DNA of 24,054 nt from Candidatus Troglogloeales bacterium. GTDB lineage: Bacteria; Nitrospirota; Nitrospiria; SBBL01; SBBT01. Of the stretch, positions 14,378-22,941 are shown in pieces. The notes under the pieces are model-generated. The model saw only the letters and a list, made by a program, of their open reading frames with translations, had not been told where the DNA came from and searched no databases. The stretch covers positions 1 through 24,054 of the forward strand of contig SBBT01000012.1 of the NCBI GenBank assembly GCA_005239595.1. Reading direction: 5' to 3'. The stretch's first letter is position 1. The number at the start of each line of letters is the position of its first letter. A program made the position numbers and the translations under genes.

Positions 14378-15324
14378 TCCTGCCGCTTCAATATCAATTT
14401 TTTGTCCATGGCTTAATCGCGGCATCGCTGGTGGGAGGGGTTTGCGGCATCATCGGCGTCTATATTGTATTAAGGAAAATGAGTTACATCGGCCATGGCC
14501 TCTCCCATGCGATTTTTGGAGGCGCCGTCGTCAGTTTTGTCATGCAGTTTAATTTTTATCTGGGGGCGGGATTATGGGGCGCCTTCTCTTTACTGCTGAT
14601 CAACCTGATCACACGGCGCAGGAAAATCGGGGCTGATGCGGCCATCGGCGTCATCACCACAGCCGGTTTTGCAATCGGCGTGGCCCTGATGAGCCGTCAC
14701 CGAAGTTTTACAAAAAACCTGGAGGCTGCCCTTTTTGGAAATATCCTGGGGGTAACGACAGAGGCCTTATGGATGATCACGGCAGTGGCCGTGACGGTGG
14801 TTCTGTTGACCTTCCTCTTCTATCGCCCGCTTCTCTTCTCGACGTTTGACGCGGAGGTGGCCCAAATTTACGGCGTCCCGGTCCGTTGGATAGATACGCT
14901 CTTTACGTTGATGCTGGCGGCAACCATTATTGCGTCGATGCAGGTCATGGGAGTTACCCTGATCGCTGCTGCGATCGTCATTCCGGCCATCACGGCCCGA
15001 TTATGGACAGACAGCTTCCATAAAATGATCTTTCTCTCGGCGATTCTTGGCGTTTTCTGCAGCATTTTGGGAATGTATATGAGTTTCTACCTCAACATCT
15101 CTTCTTCCGCTACCATTGTTCTCGTTTCTGCATCTTTGTTCGCCGTTGGATACCTGATCCATGAGGTTCGGCAGCGAAAACGCCCGGCGATTCCTGCCGT
15201 CACCCAAGACCCCCTCCAAGACTCCCTCCATAACCATCCCCACGACCACCATGGATTTTCACACGTACACGAACATGCGCATCCCGATCTAACACCCCAT
15301 CACGGCAAAGAAAAGATATCGTAA
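14374..15324 (+). CDS. znuB: Metal ABC transporter permease with histidine-rich tail
   Basis: A 316-residue inner-membrane permease of the ABC-3 family, forming the channel of the zinc-type importer. About eight to nine helices cover residues 10-265, with typical 'YIGHGLSHAIFGGAVVSF' and 'VMGVTLIAAAIVIPAITARL' segments. After the last helix comes a cytosolic or periplasmic tail unusually rich in His: eleven His residues in about the last 35, including HNHPHDHH and HVHEHAH. Such tails commonly bind zinc or nickel. This supports zinc as the substrate and suggests a local sensor or store. The start overlaps znuC by 4 bases. Downstream is a 91-base convergent gap with a weak hairpin. Confidence 0.9.
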   Translation: MILPLQYQFFVHGLIAASLVGGVCGIIGVYIVLRKMSYIGHGLSHAIFGGAVVSFVMQFNFYLGAGLWGAFSLLLINLITRRRKIGADAAIGVITTAGFAIGVALMSRHRSFTKNLEAALFGNILGVTTEALWMITAVAVTVVLLTFLFYRPLLFSTFDAEVAQIYGVPVRWIDTLFTLMLAATIIASMQVMGVTLIAAAIVIPAITARLWTDSFHKMIFLSAILGVFCSILGMYMSFYLNISSSATIVLVSASLFAVGYLIHEVRQRKRPAIPAVTQDPLQDSLHNHPHDHHGFSHVHEHAHPDLTPHHGKEKIS

Positions 15325-15338
15325 ACTCTTCGCCCTTA

Positions 15339-15372
15339 GGGAACGGCACAAACTGGCGTTGGTTGTGTTCCC
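15339..15372. terminator. Weak hairpin between convergent znuB and lipoprotein genes
   Basis: GGGAA-CGG-CACAA pairs with TTGTG-TTCCC around an 11-base loop, giving 5+5 bp with a 3-base bulge. There is no U-tract on either strand. Its position between convergent genes suggests a termination or stability role, but this is tentative. Confidence 0.28.
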
Positions 15373-15415
15373 CGCTTGGCTGCTCGGCTCCCTCTCAAGG
15401 CGTCAAGAGGAACGA

Positions 15416-16996
15416 TTAGGGATTGATCAGCACCAGCATGCCGATAAACGGGGTAATCGTACCGTCGGTCATGTTGCTGTACATCACCTGAAAGCTTAAA
15501 TCCCCCGTGGGTGCCAGCACCACATAATCATCTAAATGACTTTCCTCTGAGGTTGTAAGTTTCGAACCATCGGGCCAGAGCGTCGTGATGTCGCGTGCAC
15601 CAGACATTCCCTCCCAATCTTCATATGCAACCGTAGAAGTATTGCCGGTCAACACGCCATCCGCATAAATGATCTTTTTAGGTCCAGGCGACGGAAGCGT
15701 ACCGGATTTATCTTCCTGCGTGGTGTCGGAATAATAGAGTTTGTATTTCACCCCACCGATATGGACAGGCATGGGCGCCTGCATCTGCGTAAAAACTGTC
15801 GGGCACGAACCGGAATAGTGCACATTCCATGCACTCCCGTCCCATACGGCATAGCCTTGATTTTTACTCACGGTGGTGCAGGACGATGCCGGATTCACGG
15901 TAAAAATCATAAAGGTGCCGGAAGATCCATCCCACCGCCAGTTGTCTTGGGTCGGGTAGCCGATTTTAAACTGGCGTGCATTGGTAACGTTGGCATTTGC
16001 GGCAACGGCATCGCCTTCCACGCCAATGACCACGGTGGGCGCGCATCCCCCGCCTGTAGCGTAATCGGCCGATGTGCGGCATTGCGTGCCAGAACCCGCA
16101 TGAAAATCCTGTCCCGTGTAACCGTCTTGACTATCAAGATACATGATGCGCGCTTTGCCGTCAGCGCCGTTGGCTTCAAAAAAAAGACGAACCTTGCTGC
16201 CGAGAGCGGCGGACAGTGGCAAAGCCTGAAAGGTATTGACGGTCGCAACCAATGTTGCAGCAGTGGATGGACGGATAAGGCCGACGCCTGTGAATGCCCC
16301 AAACGATGCGACAGACGATACCGTCGTGGTAGCGGGAGACGACGTGAGCGCTATTTTTATCCCCTTCTCCGATCCGTCAGTAGGGTTATAGTAAAGCTGG
16401 ATTTTGCCGGCAAGCCCAGACGACGCATCCGAACCGTAACGGAAGGCGTAGGGCATGGTGTTGCCGTCTGATACAGGCTTGCTGACGGTAGAATAAGTAT
16501 TCCCCGTGCCCTGAACCTGCCATACCTCTTCTTTGGTAGTGCCGGTGACACTTGCATCGCCGGTGAGTGTCTCTGAACAGTTCGCAGTTACACAGGCAAC
16601 GATACTCACGGTATATGAGGTTGCCGATTTTAAACCGGTGAGCGTAAGACTTGTACTGGATGACGATGCGTCGGCAGTCACTTTTGTAGACTGTACCCCA
16701 TCGACGGCTGTAATGGTGTAATGGTCTATCGTTTGTGAGGGCGCGCTCCAACGGAGGAGAAGTTTTGTGGATGACTCGTAGGTTGTGCTGCCGACACTAA
16801 CGCCACCTGTTTTTGCCACAGCAAGACCGGCAGCCCAGGTAGCGGTGCCTGTTCCGCCGCCACCTCCACCACATCCAAAGCCGTATACCAGGAAGCACGC
16901 AACAAGCAAGAGGGAACAAACTCTGGTTGTAAAGGAATGGGCATCCCCTCGATTGTTTTTGTGTACGTTCACTGCTTTTCGCCTAAAAGGTTGCAT
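15416..16996 (-). CDS. Surface lipoprotein with fibronectin type III domain
   Basis: About 526 residues; no overall family recognised. A hydrophobic leader (26-40) ends 'LVYGFGC' followed by a run of Gly, so Cys42 is a probable lipidation site and poly-Gly the linker. A fibronectin type III-like domain follows (about 65-150), with 'LLLRWSAPSQTIDHYTITAV' and 'LTGLKSATSYTVSIVACVT'. The remaining 350 residues are Ser/Thr/Gly-rich, with aromatic repeats such as 'KLYYSDTTQ' and 'IQLYYNPTDG', suggesting a beta-propeller or adhesin-like fold. Four or more Cys may pair outside the cell. ATG 16996 is chosen over 17032 because AAGGAG sits 7 bases upstream. It begins 32 bases after the KimA-like gene. 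Likely role: cell-surface binding (inference). Confidence 0.75.
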   Translation of the reverse strand: MQPFRRKAVNVHKNNRGDAHSFTTRVCSLLLVACFLVYGFGCGGGGGGTGTATWAAGLAVAKTGGVSVGSTTYESSTKLLLRWSAPSQTIDHYTITAVDGVQSTKVTADASSSSTSLTLTGLKSATSYTVSIVACVTANCSETLTGDASVTGTTKEEVWQVQGTGNTYSTVSKPVSDGNTMPYAFRYGSDASSGLAGKIQLYYNPTDGSEKGIKIALTSSPATTTVSSVASFGAFTGVGLIRPSTAATLVATVNTFQALPLSAALGSKVRLFFEANGADGKARIMYLDSQDGYTGQDFHAGSGTQCRTSADYATGGGCAPTVVIGVEGDAVAANANVTNARQFKIGYPTQDNWRWDGSSGTFMIFTVNPASSCTTVSKNQGYAVWDGSAWNVHYSGSCPTVFTQMQAPMPVHIGGVKYKLYYSDTTQEDKSGTLPSPGPKKIIYADGVLTGNTSTVAYEDWEGMSGARDITTLWPDGSKLTTSEESHLDDYVVLAPTGDLSFQVMYSNMTDGTITPFIGMLVLINP

Positions 16997-17028
16997 GTTG
17001 ATCTCCTTTTTCTCCAAGGGGGACGTTA

Positions 17029-18894
17029 TCACTCCTCAAGGTGGTACGGGATGTCTGTAACGACAATCCCGCGCTTTAGCCCTAACGCAAACCGCAGCAG
17101 ATGTCCGTCCTGATGGTGCAGAAGATAATGCCACCATTTTGCCTCCACCAGCTCCGGAACAATCACCGTTATAAGATCGTTCTCCTTCTCCGCATCCACC
17201 TGATCGATATACTGCAAGATCGGTTCAACCAGCGAACGCTCCGGTGAGGGAAGAATAATCAGCGGCATGGCCATTCCGTCCCACTCCTGAACCAATCGCT
17301 CGGCCGCTTTTGGATCGATGGCCACATGAACCGCCCGTGCCGTTGGATCAATCGAACGGGCATACTGAATGGCACGAGTCATACCAGGATGAAGCCGTGG
17401 GACCAGCAGAAGCGCCGTGTGATGGAAAGAAGGAAGCGGTTCTCCCAGGTGAAGCCTGCCGCCGGAGACCTGCCGTTCAACCTTCTGGTAATGTCGCTGT
17501 ATCGACCTAAAAAGCAGGATAATCAGCGGCAGGGCGGCCAGCACCATCCAGGCCCCTGTAAGATGATTGGGCACCTTGAATTTCGTAATGGCCATCACCA
17601 GAAAGACAGTTCCCGTTACGGCGGCTCCCACCCCGCTGATGACGACATGAAGCGCCCACCCGCGCTCTTTGAGTCGAACCAGATGGACTACCATGCCCGA
17701 CTGGGAGAGGGTAAAGCAGAGAAAAACCCCCACGGCATAGAGCGGGATTAAGACATGTGGAGAACCGTTTGATTGCCAGATAAGCAGCGCCGATAAAAAG
17801 GTCAACAGGATGATGCCGTTGGCAAAGACCAGTCGATCCCCCCGGTTGGCCAACTGCTTGGGAAGGAAACCGTCTTGCGCCAATAAAGAGCCGATGCGCG
17901 GAAAATCGGCAAAGGCAGTATTTGCCGCCAGAAGCAGGATGCCGGTTGTGGCAATTTGCAGGGCGTAGTAGCCGATGCTCTCCCCGCCGAAAACCGATCG
18001 GCCTATTTGGGAGATCAAGGTCTCTTGAGCATTGGGCGTCATGCCAAACTGATAGGCCAGGTTGGTAACCCCATAAAAAAGGGTGACCAGGATCACGCCC
18101 AATAAAATCAGGGTGATCGCCGCGTTTTTCCCCTCGGGAGGACGAAAAACGGGGGTCCCGTTGCTGACCGCCTCGACTCCGGTGAGTGCAGTGCAGCCCG
18201 ACGCGAAGGCCCGCAACAGCAAGAACCCTCCAAACAGGCCAACCGGTTCGACCACTCGAGCCGCAGTCATCTCCGGTGAAGGCCCTTTGATCCAGCCAGT
18301 AACAATCAGGATGCCGCAGATGACGACAAAGAAATACGTAGGGGCGGCAAAGGCAATAGCCGACTCCCTGATTCCCCGCAGGTGCATCCACATAATGATG
18401 ACGAGGAAAAAGAAGCAGAGCCAGATCCGTTTTGAGAAAAGAAGTCCCTCCTCCCATCCCTGCTCCGGAAAGGCGGAGGTCAGGGCCATAACGCCCGCGG
18501 AGACCGAGACGGCGGAAGTGAGTACATAATCTATCAGGAGCGCTGCGGCGGCTACCAGCCCCGCGCTTTCTCCCAAGTTCTCGCGGGCAACGGAATAGGC
18601 CCCGCCCCCCTGTGGATAGGCCAGCGTTGTTTGACGATAAGAGAAAACAACGATGGCGAGAAGAACGATAATTGCCGTGCCGATCCCCTGCAGGACGGAA
18701 AAGCCGGTCATCCCCACCGCCAGAAAGACCCAGAGGATTTCCTCGGTGGCATACGCGACGGAAGAAAGGGCATCGGAGGAAAAGACGGCCAAGGCCTGCC
18801 AGATGGCAAGGCGCTGATGTGATTCATGGGTCGTGGGAAGCGGGTCTCCCACTAGGAACCGTTTCAGCGAGAATTCTGTTTTCTTGTTTTGCAC
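17029..18894 (-). CDS. APC-superfamily transporter, KimA-like potassium importer
   Basis: A 621-residue membrane protein of the amino acid-polyamine-cation superfamily, closest in pattern to KimA (YdaO), a proton-driven potassium importer. Twelve helices are predicted over about the first 475 residues, beginning 'SSDALSSVAYATEEILW', with 'LAYPQGGGAYSVARENLG' in the substrate path. After them comes a cytosolic domain of about 150 residues resembling a universal-stress-protein fold ('ALLLVPRLHPGMTRAI'). Length agrees with B. subtilis KimA (about 607). The start is GTG at 18894, with AAGGAG 8 bases upstream; the nearby ATG leads straight to a stop. It follows the CinA-like gene by 58 bases. In Firmicutes KimA answers to c-di-AMP; nothing here shows that. 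A general amino-acid permease is the alternative. Confidence 0.8.
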   Translation of the reverse strand: MQNKKTEFSLKRFLVGDPLPTTHESHQRLAIWQALAVFSSDALSSVAYATEEILWVFLAVGMTGFSVLQGIGTAIIVLLAIVVFSYRQTTLAYPQGGGAYSVARENLGESAGLVAAAALLIDYVLTSAVSVSAGVMALTSAFPEQGWEEGLLFSKRIWLCFFFLVIIMWMHLRGIRESAIAFAAPTYFFVVICGILIVTGWIKGPSPEMTAARVVEPVGLFGGFLLLRAFASGCTALTGVEAVSNGTPVFRPPEGKNAAITLILLGVILVTLFYGVTNLAYQFGMTPNAQETLISQIGRSVFGGESIGYYALQIATTGILLLAANTAFADFPRIGSLLAQDGFLPKQLANRGDRLVFANGIILLTFLSALLIWQSNGSPHVLIPLYAVGVFLCFTLSQSGMVVHLVRLKERGWALHVVISGVGAAVTGTVFLVMAITKFKVPNHLTGAWMVLAALPLIILLFRSIQRHYQKVERQVSGGRLHLGEPLPSFHHTALLLVPRLHPGMTRAIQYARSIDPTARAVHVAIDPKAAERLVQEWDGMAMPLIILPSPERSLVEPILQYIDQVDAEKENDLITVIVPELVEAKWWHYLLHHQDGHLLRFALGLKRGIVVTDIPYHLEE

Positions 18895-18952
18895 TATTGC
18901 ATCTCCTTGTCGGGACGCCGACTCCGCGTGGAAGACCCCCTTACCCTCATCC

Positions 18953-19726
18953 CTATGCGATGGGCCTCTCTATATTAAAAACTGCGCTTTCCGGCAAACG
19001 CAATAAAAGTGTCTGCACAACCTCTTCCAGCAAGGCGAGATTCTTTGACTCCAGGGTAAGAATCACCTTGTAGTCAGACCGGTTTAAGACAGGATACGAT
19101 CCGAGAAGTACGCAAGGGAATTTTTGAACAATCTCATTTAAAGTCTCCGCAATGGTATGCTCCTCTTTTGAAATAAAAACCCTGATGAGATGGAAAGGAG
19201 GCTCTCTAAACCGTTCCTTAATTGCTTCAAATTTTTTGATGAGCAGCTCCGGTATACCAGGAAAGATATAAATATTCTCAAAATAGAGAACCGGCATGCG
19301 AAGCCCTTTTAAAAAAATAAGCTCTGTCCCCTCCGGAACGGCTGCCAATTTCATTTGCGCCGAATTCAATGGACCGGGATAAAGGTCTTTTAAAAGTTGG
19401 TCGAGGCCGGGATGCTGCACCAGCGGCCGTCCCACGCCAGCGGCAATCCCTTCCATCGTCACATCGTCGTGCGTTGGGCCGATGCCTCCGCTGGTAAAAA
19501 CACAATCAAATCGCCTCCAACAAGCTGCAACCTCCCCTGCGATAGCATCGACCTGATCCGGGATAACGGCAATCCGTTGCACGTCTACTCCTAACGCCCT
19601 TAGCTCGCGCAAAAGATAATAAGAATTCTGATCTGCCACCTTGCCGGATAAAACTTCATTTCCGATCACGATGATGGCGGAAGTTTTTCCGTCCGCTATG
19701 GTAATGGGCGCTGACATTCCTGGCAC
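18953..19726 (-). CDS. CinA N-terminal domain protein (COG1058)
   Basis: A 257-residue protein equal to the N-terminal half of CinA, with the MoCF (molybdopterin-binding-like) fold. In full-length CinA this half is an ADP-ribose pyrophosphatase and the C-terminal half is an NMN deamidase; the second half is absent here. Diagnostic segments are 'AIIVIGNEVLSGKVADQNSYYL', 'FTSGGIGPTHDDVTMEGIA', and 'FPGIPELL'. Two starts are possible: GTG 19726, with GAGG 7 bases upstream, or ATG 19717, three codons later. Either way the gene overlaps the end of the zinc-ribbon gene, so the pair is probably coupled. Role is likely in nucleotide or cofactor repair (inference). Confidence 0.85.
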   Translation of the reverse strand: MPGMSAPITIADGKTSAIIVIGNEVLSGKVADQNSYYLLRELRALGVDVQRIAVIPDQVDAIAGEVAACWRRFDCVFTSGGIGPTHDDVTMEGIAAGVGRPLVQHPGLDQLLKDLYPGPLNSAQMKLAAVPEGTELIFLKGLRMPVLYFENIYIFPGIPELLIKKFEAIKERFREPPFHLIRVFISKEEHTIAETLNEIVQKFPCVLLGSYPVLNRSDYKVILTLESKNLALLEEVVQTLLLRLPESAVFNIERPIA

Positions 19727-19878
19727 TGTGTCGCCTCATAATGATTCGATTTTTTACAGAAAGAACAGACCTTCGGTTCGAATCCCGGTGGAGGACGACG
19801 AAACCCAGGAATAGCCAATAAAACAATCCATAGACCGATCAGGCCAAAGGCCACTGCCATAAAAAGGGGACCACCCAT
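19696..19878 (-). CDS. Small membrane protein with C-terminal zinc ribbon
   Basis: Sixty residues: one N-terminal membrane helix (about 5-24), then a cytosolic zinc ribbon with Cys38-x2-Cys41 and Cys52-x2-Cys55 (VCSFCKK ... CQECQRP). ATG at 19878 has AGAGGT 4-5 bases upstream and its own promoter. The last codons overlap the start of the CinA-like gene. I do not recognise a named family. Such tail-anchored ribbons often mediate protein contacts or redox sensing. Overlap with a CinA-type nucleotide hydrolase gene suggests the two act together, but this is inference. Confidence 0.7.
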   Translation of the reverse strand: MGGPLFMAVAFGLIGLWIVLLAIPGFRRPPPGFEPKVCSFCKKSNHYEATQCQECQRPLP

Positions 19879-19898
19879 GGCAACCTCTTTTTTCGCGT

Positions 19899-19927
19899 AC
19901 TATAGCCCAGTCCAAACCAAAATCCAA
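19899..19927 (-). promoter_or_regulatory. Promoter of the zinc-ribbon gene
   Basis: On the minus strand: -35 TTGGAT (19927-19922), 17-base spacer, -10 TATAGT (19904-19899). It reads away from the pepF promoter, forming a compact divergent pair within about 70 bases. Confidence 0.5.
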
Positions 19928-19936
19928 CAAGAGCCG

Positions 19937-19965
19937 TTGTTTGAGGGTCTTCTTTGTGTTATCCT
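19937..19965 (+). promoter_or_regulatory. Promoter of pepF
   Basis: -35 TTGTTT (19937-19942), 17-base spacer, -10 TATCCT (19960-19965). Transcription would start near 19972, giving a leader of about 23 bases. That leader lacks a Shine-Dalgarno and holds a 5-bp hairpin CTGGT-cataaa-ACCAG (19979-19994) touching the ATG. Confidence 0.45.
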
Positions 19966-19994
19966 CGCACGCAATATCCTGGTCATAAAACCAG

Positions 19995-21785
19995 ATGAAA
20001 AATACCGACTTGCCCATATGGAACCTTGCCGATCTGTACCATAGCGTTTCAGATCCTAAAATCGAAGCGGATTTGACGCACGTCCTGAAACGCGCTCAGG
20101 ATTTTGAGGCAACATACCGGGGCCAAATTGCTTCCAGACAGACAACCCCGGAAAAGTTATCTGCCGCGATCAGAGAACTGGAAGCCATATGGGAAGCGGG
20201 TGACCGCGTGATGTCATACGCCCAGTTGTTGTTTTCGGCTGACACGCAGAATCCAGGACATGGGGCGCTGCTGCAACATGTTCGGGAACACCTCAGTGAA
20301 ATTCATCGGCATCTGCTCTTTTTTGAGTTGGAGTGGATTGCCCTCCCTGACGCAGATGCCCATGCGTTGATGAACGCCGAACCATTGGAAAAGGATGTCC
20401 GTTTTCTCAAAAAAACCAGAAAAGCGGCCCCGCACCGGCTGAACGAATTTGAAGAAAAAATAGTGGAGGAAAAGGCCAATACCGGCATCCGCGCCTTTGT
20501 ACGGCTATTTGATGAAACGGTTAGCAATATCCTTTATCCGGTCAAATTCAATGGACAGATTAAACTCTTATCGCAGGAAGAGGCGTTCTCCCTTCTCTAC
20601 CATTCAGACCGCCTCACGCGTCAAGCTGCTGCAAATGGGTTAACGGAAGGGTTTAGACGTCGTTCATCCCTCTTGACGTTTATCTTCAACCAGGTGATTG
20701 CTGATCACGCGAGTGATGATCGGCTTCGAAAATTTGCAAATCCCATGGCCTCCCGAAATCTCTCAAACGAGATTGATCCGGGCGTGGTAGAGATCCTTTT
20801 ATCGAGTTGCGAAAGGTATTACGGCCTGATCGCCCGGTACTATCGACTCAAGAAAAAAAGGCTCAATCTTGATCTTTTGTATGACTATGACCGCTATGCC
20901 CCCATCGTTCCCACCGCCGAGCCGATTCCATTTCATACCGCAAAAGAGATCGTCCTCTCGGCATTTTACGATTTTTCACCCAAATGCTGGGAGGTAGCCT
21001 CTCTCTTCTTCAAAAAAGAGTGGATCGACGCCACCATCCGGCCTGGAAAACAGGGAGGCGCCTTCAGCCACGGAACCGTTCCAAGCGTCCACCCCTATAT
21101 TTTCATGAATTATCTTGGAAGTCTCAAAGATGTCATGACACTGGCCCATGAATTAGGACATGGCATTCATCAGTACCTCGCGCGGGAACAAAGCTATTTT
21201 AACTTTGAGCCCCCCCTCACAACTGCAGAGACGGCAAGCGTATTCGCGGAGATGCTGACGTTTCGTCATATGATGGACAAGGAAGATAGACCTGCACAAC
21301 GGCTGCATTTGCTCCTAGAGAGACTCGAAGAAAGTTTTGGAACCGTCTTTCGGCAGGTTGCGCTCTGCCGGTTTGAGCAGGCAGCCCATACGGCACGGCA
21401 AAAGGAGGGAGAACTCAGCGTTGACAGAGTCAACGCCCTTTGGATGGAGGCCAATAAGCCGATGTTCCAAGATTCGGTAATTCTAACGGACAATTACCAG
21501 TGGTGGTGGACCTATATCCCCCATTTTATTCACACGCCGTTTTATACCTATTCCTATGCATTTGGCCACCTCATGGTCATGTCGCTTTATCAGAAGTCTC
21601 TGCAAGAGGGAAAGAAGTTTGTCCCGCTTTATTTGGATCTCCTCGCCTGCGGAGACTCTTTGCCTCCGGAGAAGCTTCTTCATGAAAAGATGGGAATGGA
21701 CGTAAGCGACCCACATATCTGGGTGAGGGGACTCGACTTTCTCGATCAAATGCTGGCTGAAGCCGAACACCTTTCAGAAAAATAG
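19995..21785 (+). CDS. pepF: M3 family oligoendopeptidase F
   Basis: A 596-residue cytosolic zinc endopeptidase that cleaves medium-length peptides. The zinc site HELGH lies at 385-389 ('LAHELGHGIHQYLA'), with the third ligand Glu412 in 'TTAETASVFAEM'. The N-terminal helical region ('WNLADLYHSVSDPKIEADL') and the C-terminal 'HFIHTPFYTYSYAFGHLM' are typical of PepF. Length matches the family. The ATG has no Shine-Dalgarno; a small hairpin abuts it. With the peptide importer and PepA in the same window it fits a peptide-use theme. After the stop, CGACC/GGTCG around a T-run (about 21806-21826) makes a possible weak hairpin. Confidence 0.93.
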   Translation: MKNTDLPIWNLADLYHSVSDPKIEADLTHVLKRAQDFEATYRGQIASRQTTPEKLSAAIRELEAIWEAGDRVMSYAQLLFSADTQNPGHGALLQHVREHLSEIHRHLLFFELEWIALPDADAHALMNAEPLEKDVRFLKKTRKAAPHRLNEFEEKIVEEKANTGIRAFVRLFDETVSNILYPVKFNGQIKLLSQEEAFSLLYHSDRLTRQAAANGLTEGFRRRSSLLTFIFNQVIADHASDDRLRKFANPMASRNLSNEIDPGVVEILLSSCERYYGLIARYYRLKKKRLNLDLLYDYDRYAPIVPTAEPIPFHTAKEIVLSAFYDFSPKCWEVASLFFKKEWIDATIRPGKQGGAFSHGTVPSVHPYIFMNYLGSLKDVMTLAHELGHGIHQYLAREQSYFNFEPPLTTAETASVFAEMLTFRHMMDKEDRPAQRLHLLLERLEESFGTVFRQVALCRFEQAAHTARQKEGELSVDRVNALWMEANKPMFQDSVILTDNYQWWWTYIPHFIHTPFYTYSYAFGHLMVMSLYQKSLQEGKKFVPLYLDLLACGDSLPPEKLLHEKMGMDVSDPHIWVRGLDFLDQMLAEAEHLSEK

Positions 21786-21855
21786 CGCGTGCAGCGTTAA
21801 TGAACCGACCTGTTTTTGGCCGGTCGTGGATATGTGGATATAAGGATAAGCCCGT

Positions 21856-22863
21856 ATGAGGATATTGGTAACCGGTGCCGCCGGGTTTATCGGTTTCCAT
21901 CTGGCCAAACGCCTCTTGTCTCGCGGCGATGGTGTGGTTGGAATAGACAACCTAAACTCCTATTACGATGTAAATCTGAAAACAGCTCGGCTAAAACAGC
22001 TGGAAGGGGAACCCCGATTCCATTTTGTCAAACTTGATCTGACAGATCGGCAAGGCATCGCCGCCCTTTTCCAATCGGAGCGATTTGATGTCGTCTTCCA
22101 CCTTGCAGCCCAGGCAGGTGTCCGCTACAGCCTGGAGAATCCATACGTTTATGCCCAGAGCAATTTAGTTGGATTTCTCCATCTCTTGGAGGGATGCCGC
22201 GCCACCCACGTCCCCCACCTTGTTTATGCCTCATCAAGCTCTGTCTATGGAGCCAACACGAAGATGCCATTTTCAGTTCATGATAATGTAGATCATCCGA
22301 TCTCTCTTTATGCCGCCACCAAAAAGTCCAATGAGTTGATGGCGCATACTTATTCACATTTATACCGTCTTCCAGTCACCGGCCTGCGGTTCTTTACGGT
22401 TTACGGTCCCTGGGGGAGGCCGGACATGGCGCTTTTCCTCTTCACCGAGGCGATCTTAAAGGGGACTCCGATCAAGGTCTATAATTATGGCAAGATGCAG
22501 CGCGATTTTACTTTTATCGATGATATTATTGAAGGGGTTGTCCGTGTTTCTGAAAAAATCCCCTCGCCAAGCCCCAACTGGAATGGGGAAAACCCTGATC
22601 CCGCGATCAGCACAGCTCCCTATCGTATCTATAACATTGGAAACCACAATCCGGTCTCAGTGTTATTCGTCATTGAAATCCTGGAGAAACTGCTTGGAAA
22701 GAAGGCGAACCAGTCACTGGCCCCCATCCAGCCTGGAGATGTCCCCGCAACGTTCGCCGATGTCGATGATCTGATGCGGGAGGTAGGTTTTAAACCGTCC
22801 ACCTCGATTGAAGAGGGCGTTAAAAAATTTGTCGACTGGTATCGGAACTATTATCATCTATAG
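21856..22863 (+). CDS. NAD-dependent nucleotide-sugar epimerase, UDP-glucuronate 4-epimerase type
   Basis: A 335-residue extended short-chain dehydrogenase that inverts C4 of a UDP-sugar in the cytoplasm, feeding lipopolysaccharide or capsule synthesis. The NAD-binding Rossmann motif is GAAGFIG (7-13). 'HLAAQAGVRYS' and the catalytic Tyr152/Lys156 (YAATK) follow, with 'SSSSVYG' supplying the Ser. 'FFTVYGPWGRPDMALF' and 'QRDFTFIDDI' are characteristic of the UDP-glucuronate 4-epimerase branch rather than GalE. AAGGA lies about 10 bases upstream of the ATG. No other surface polysaccharide gene is near, so it may serve a distant cluster. A UDP-glucose/GlcNAc epimerase is the main alternative. 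Confidence 0.87.
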   Translation: MRILVTGAAGFIGFHLAKRLLSRGDGVVGIDNLNSYYDVNLKTARLKQLEGEPRFHFVKLDLTDRQGIAALFQSERFDVVFHLAAQAGVRYSLENPYVYAQSNLVGFLHLLEGCRATHVPHLVYASSSSVYGANTKMPFSVHDNVDHPISLYAATKKSNELMAHTYSHLYRLPVTGLRFFTVYGPWGRPDMALFLFTEAILKGTPIKVYNYGKMQRDFTFIDDIIEGVVRVSEKIPSPSPNWNGENPDPAISTAPYRIYNIGNHNPVSVLFVIEILEKLLGKKANQSLAPIQPGDVPATFADVDDLMREVGFKPSTSIEEGVKKFVDWYRNYYHL

Positions 22864-22864
22864 A

Positions 22865-22891
22865 GAAGCTGGCGCTTCGAGTCTTCGACTC
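22865..22891 (+). terminator. Pair of adjacent hairpins after the epimerase gene
   Basis: GAAGC-tggc-GCTTC (22865-22878) is directly followed by GAGTC-ttc-GACTC (22879-22891), two perfect 5-bp stems with no gap, starting just past the stop. There is no U-tract, so they may protect the mRNA end rather than stop transcription. Confidence 0.35.
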
Positions 22892-22941
22892 CTGGCGTCT
22901 TAAAGAAACGGTTTCGCCCTGACCTTTGGCGGCCATCCAGG

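Noticed and set aside
15761..16471. Plus-strand ORF of 236 codons
   Set aside because: Antisense shadow of the lipoprotein gene, rich in Arg, Cys and Gly.
17507..18457. Minus-strand ORF of 316 codons
   Set aside because: Alternate frame inside the KimA-like gene with implausible composition and no motif.
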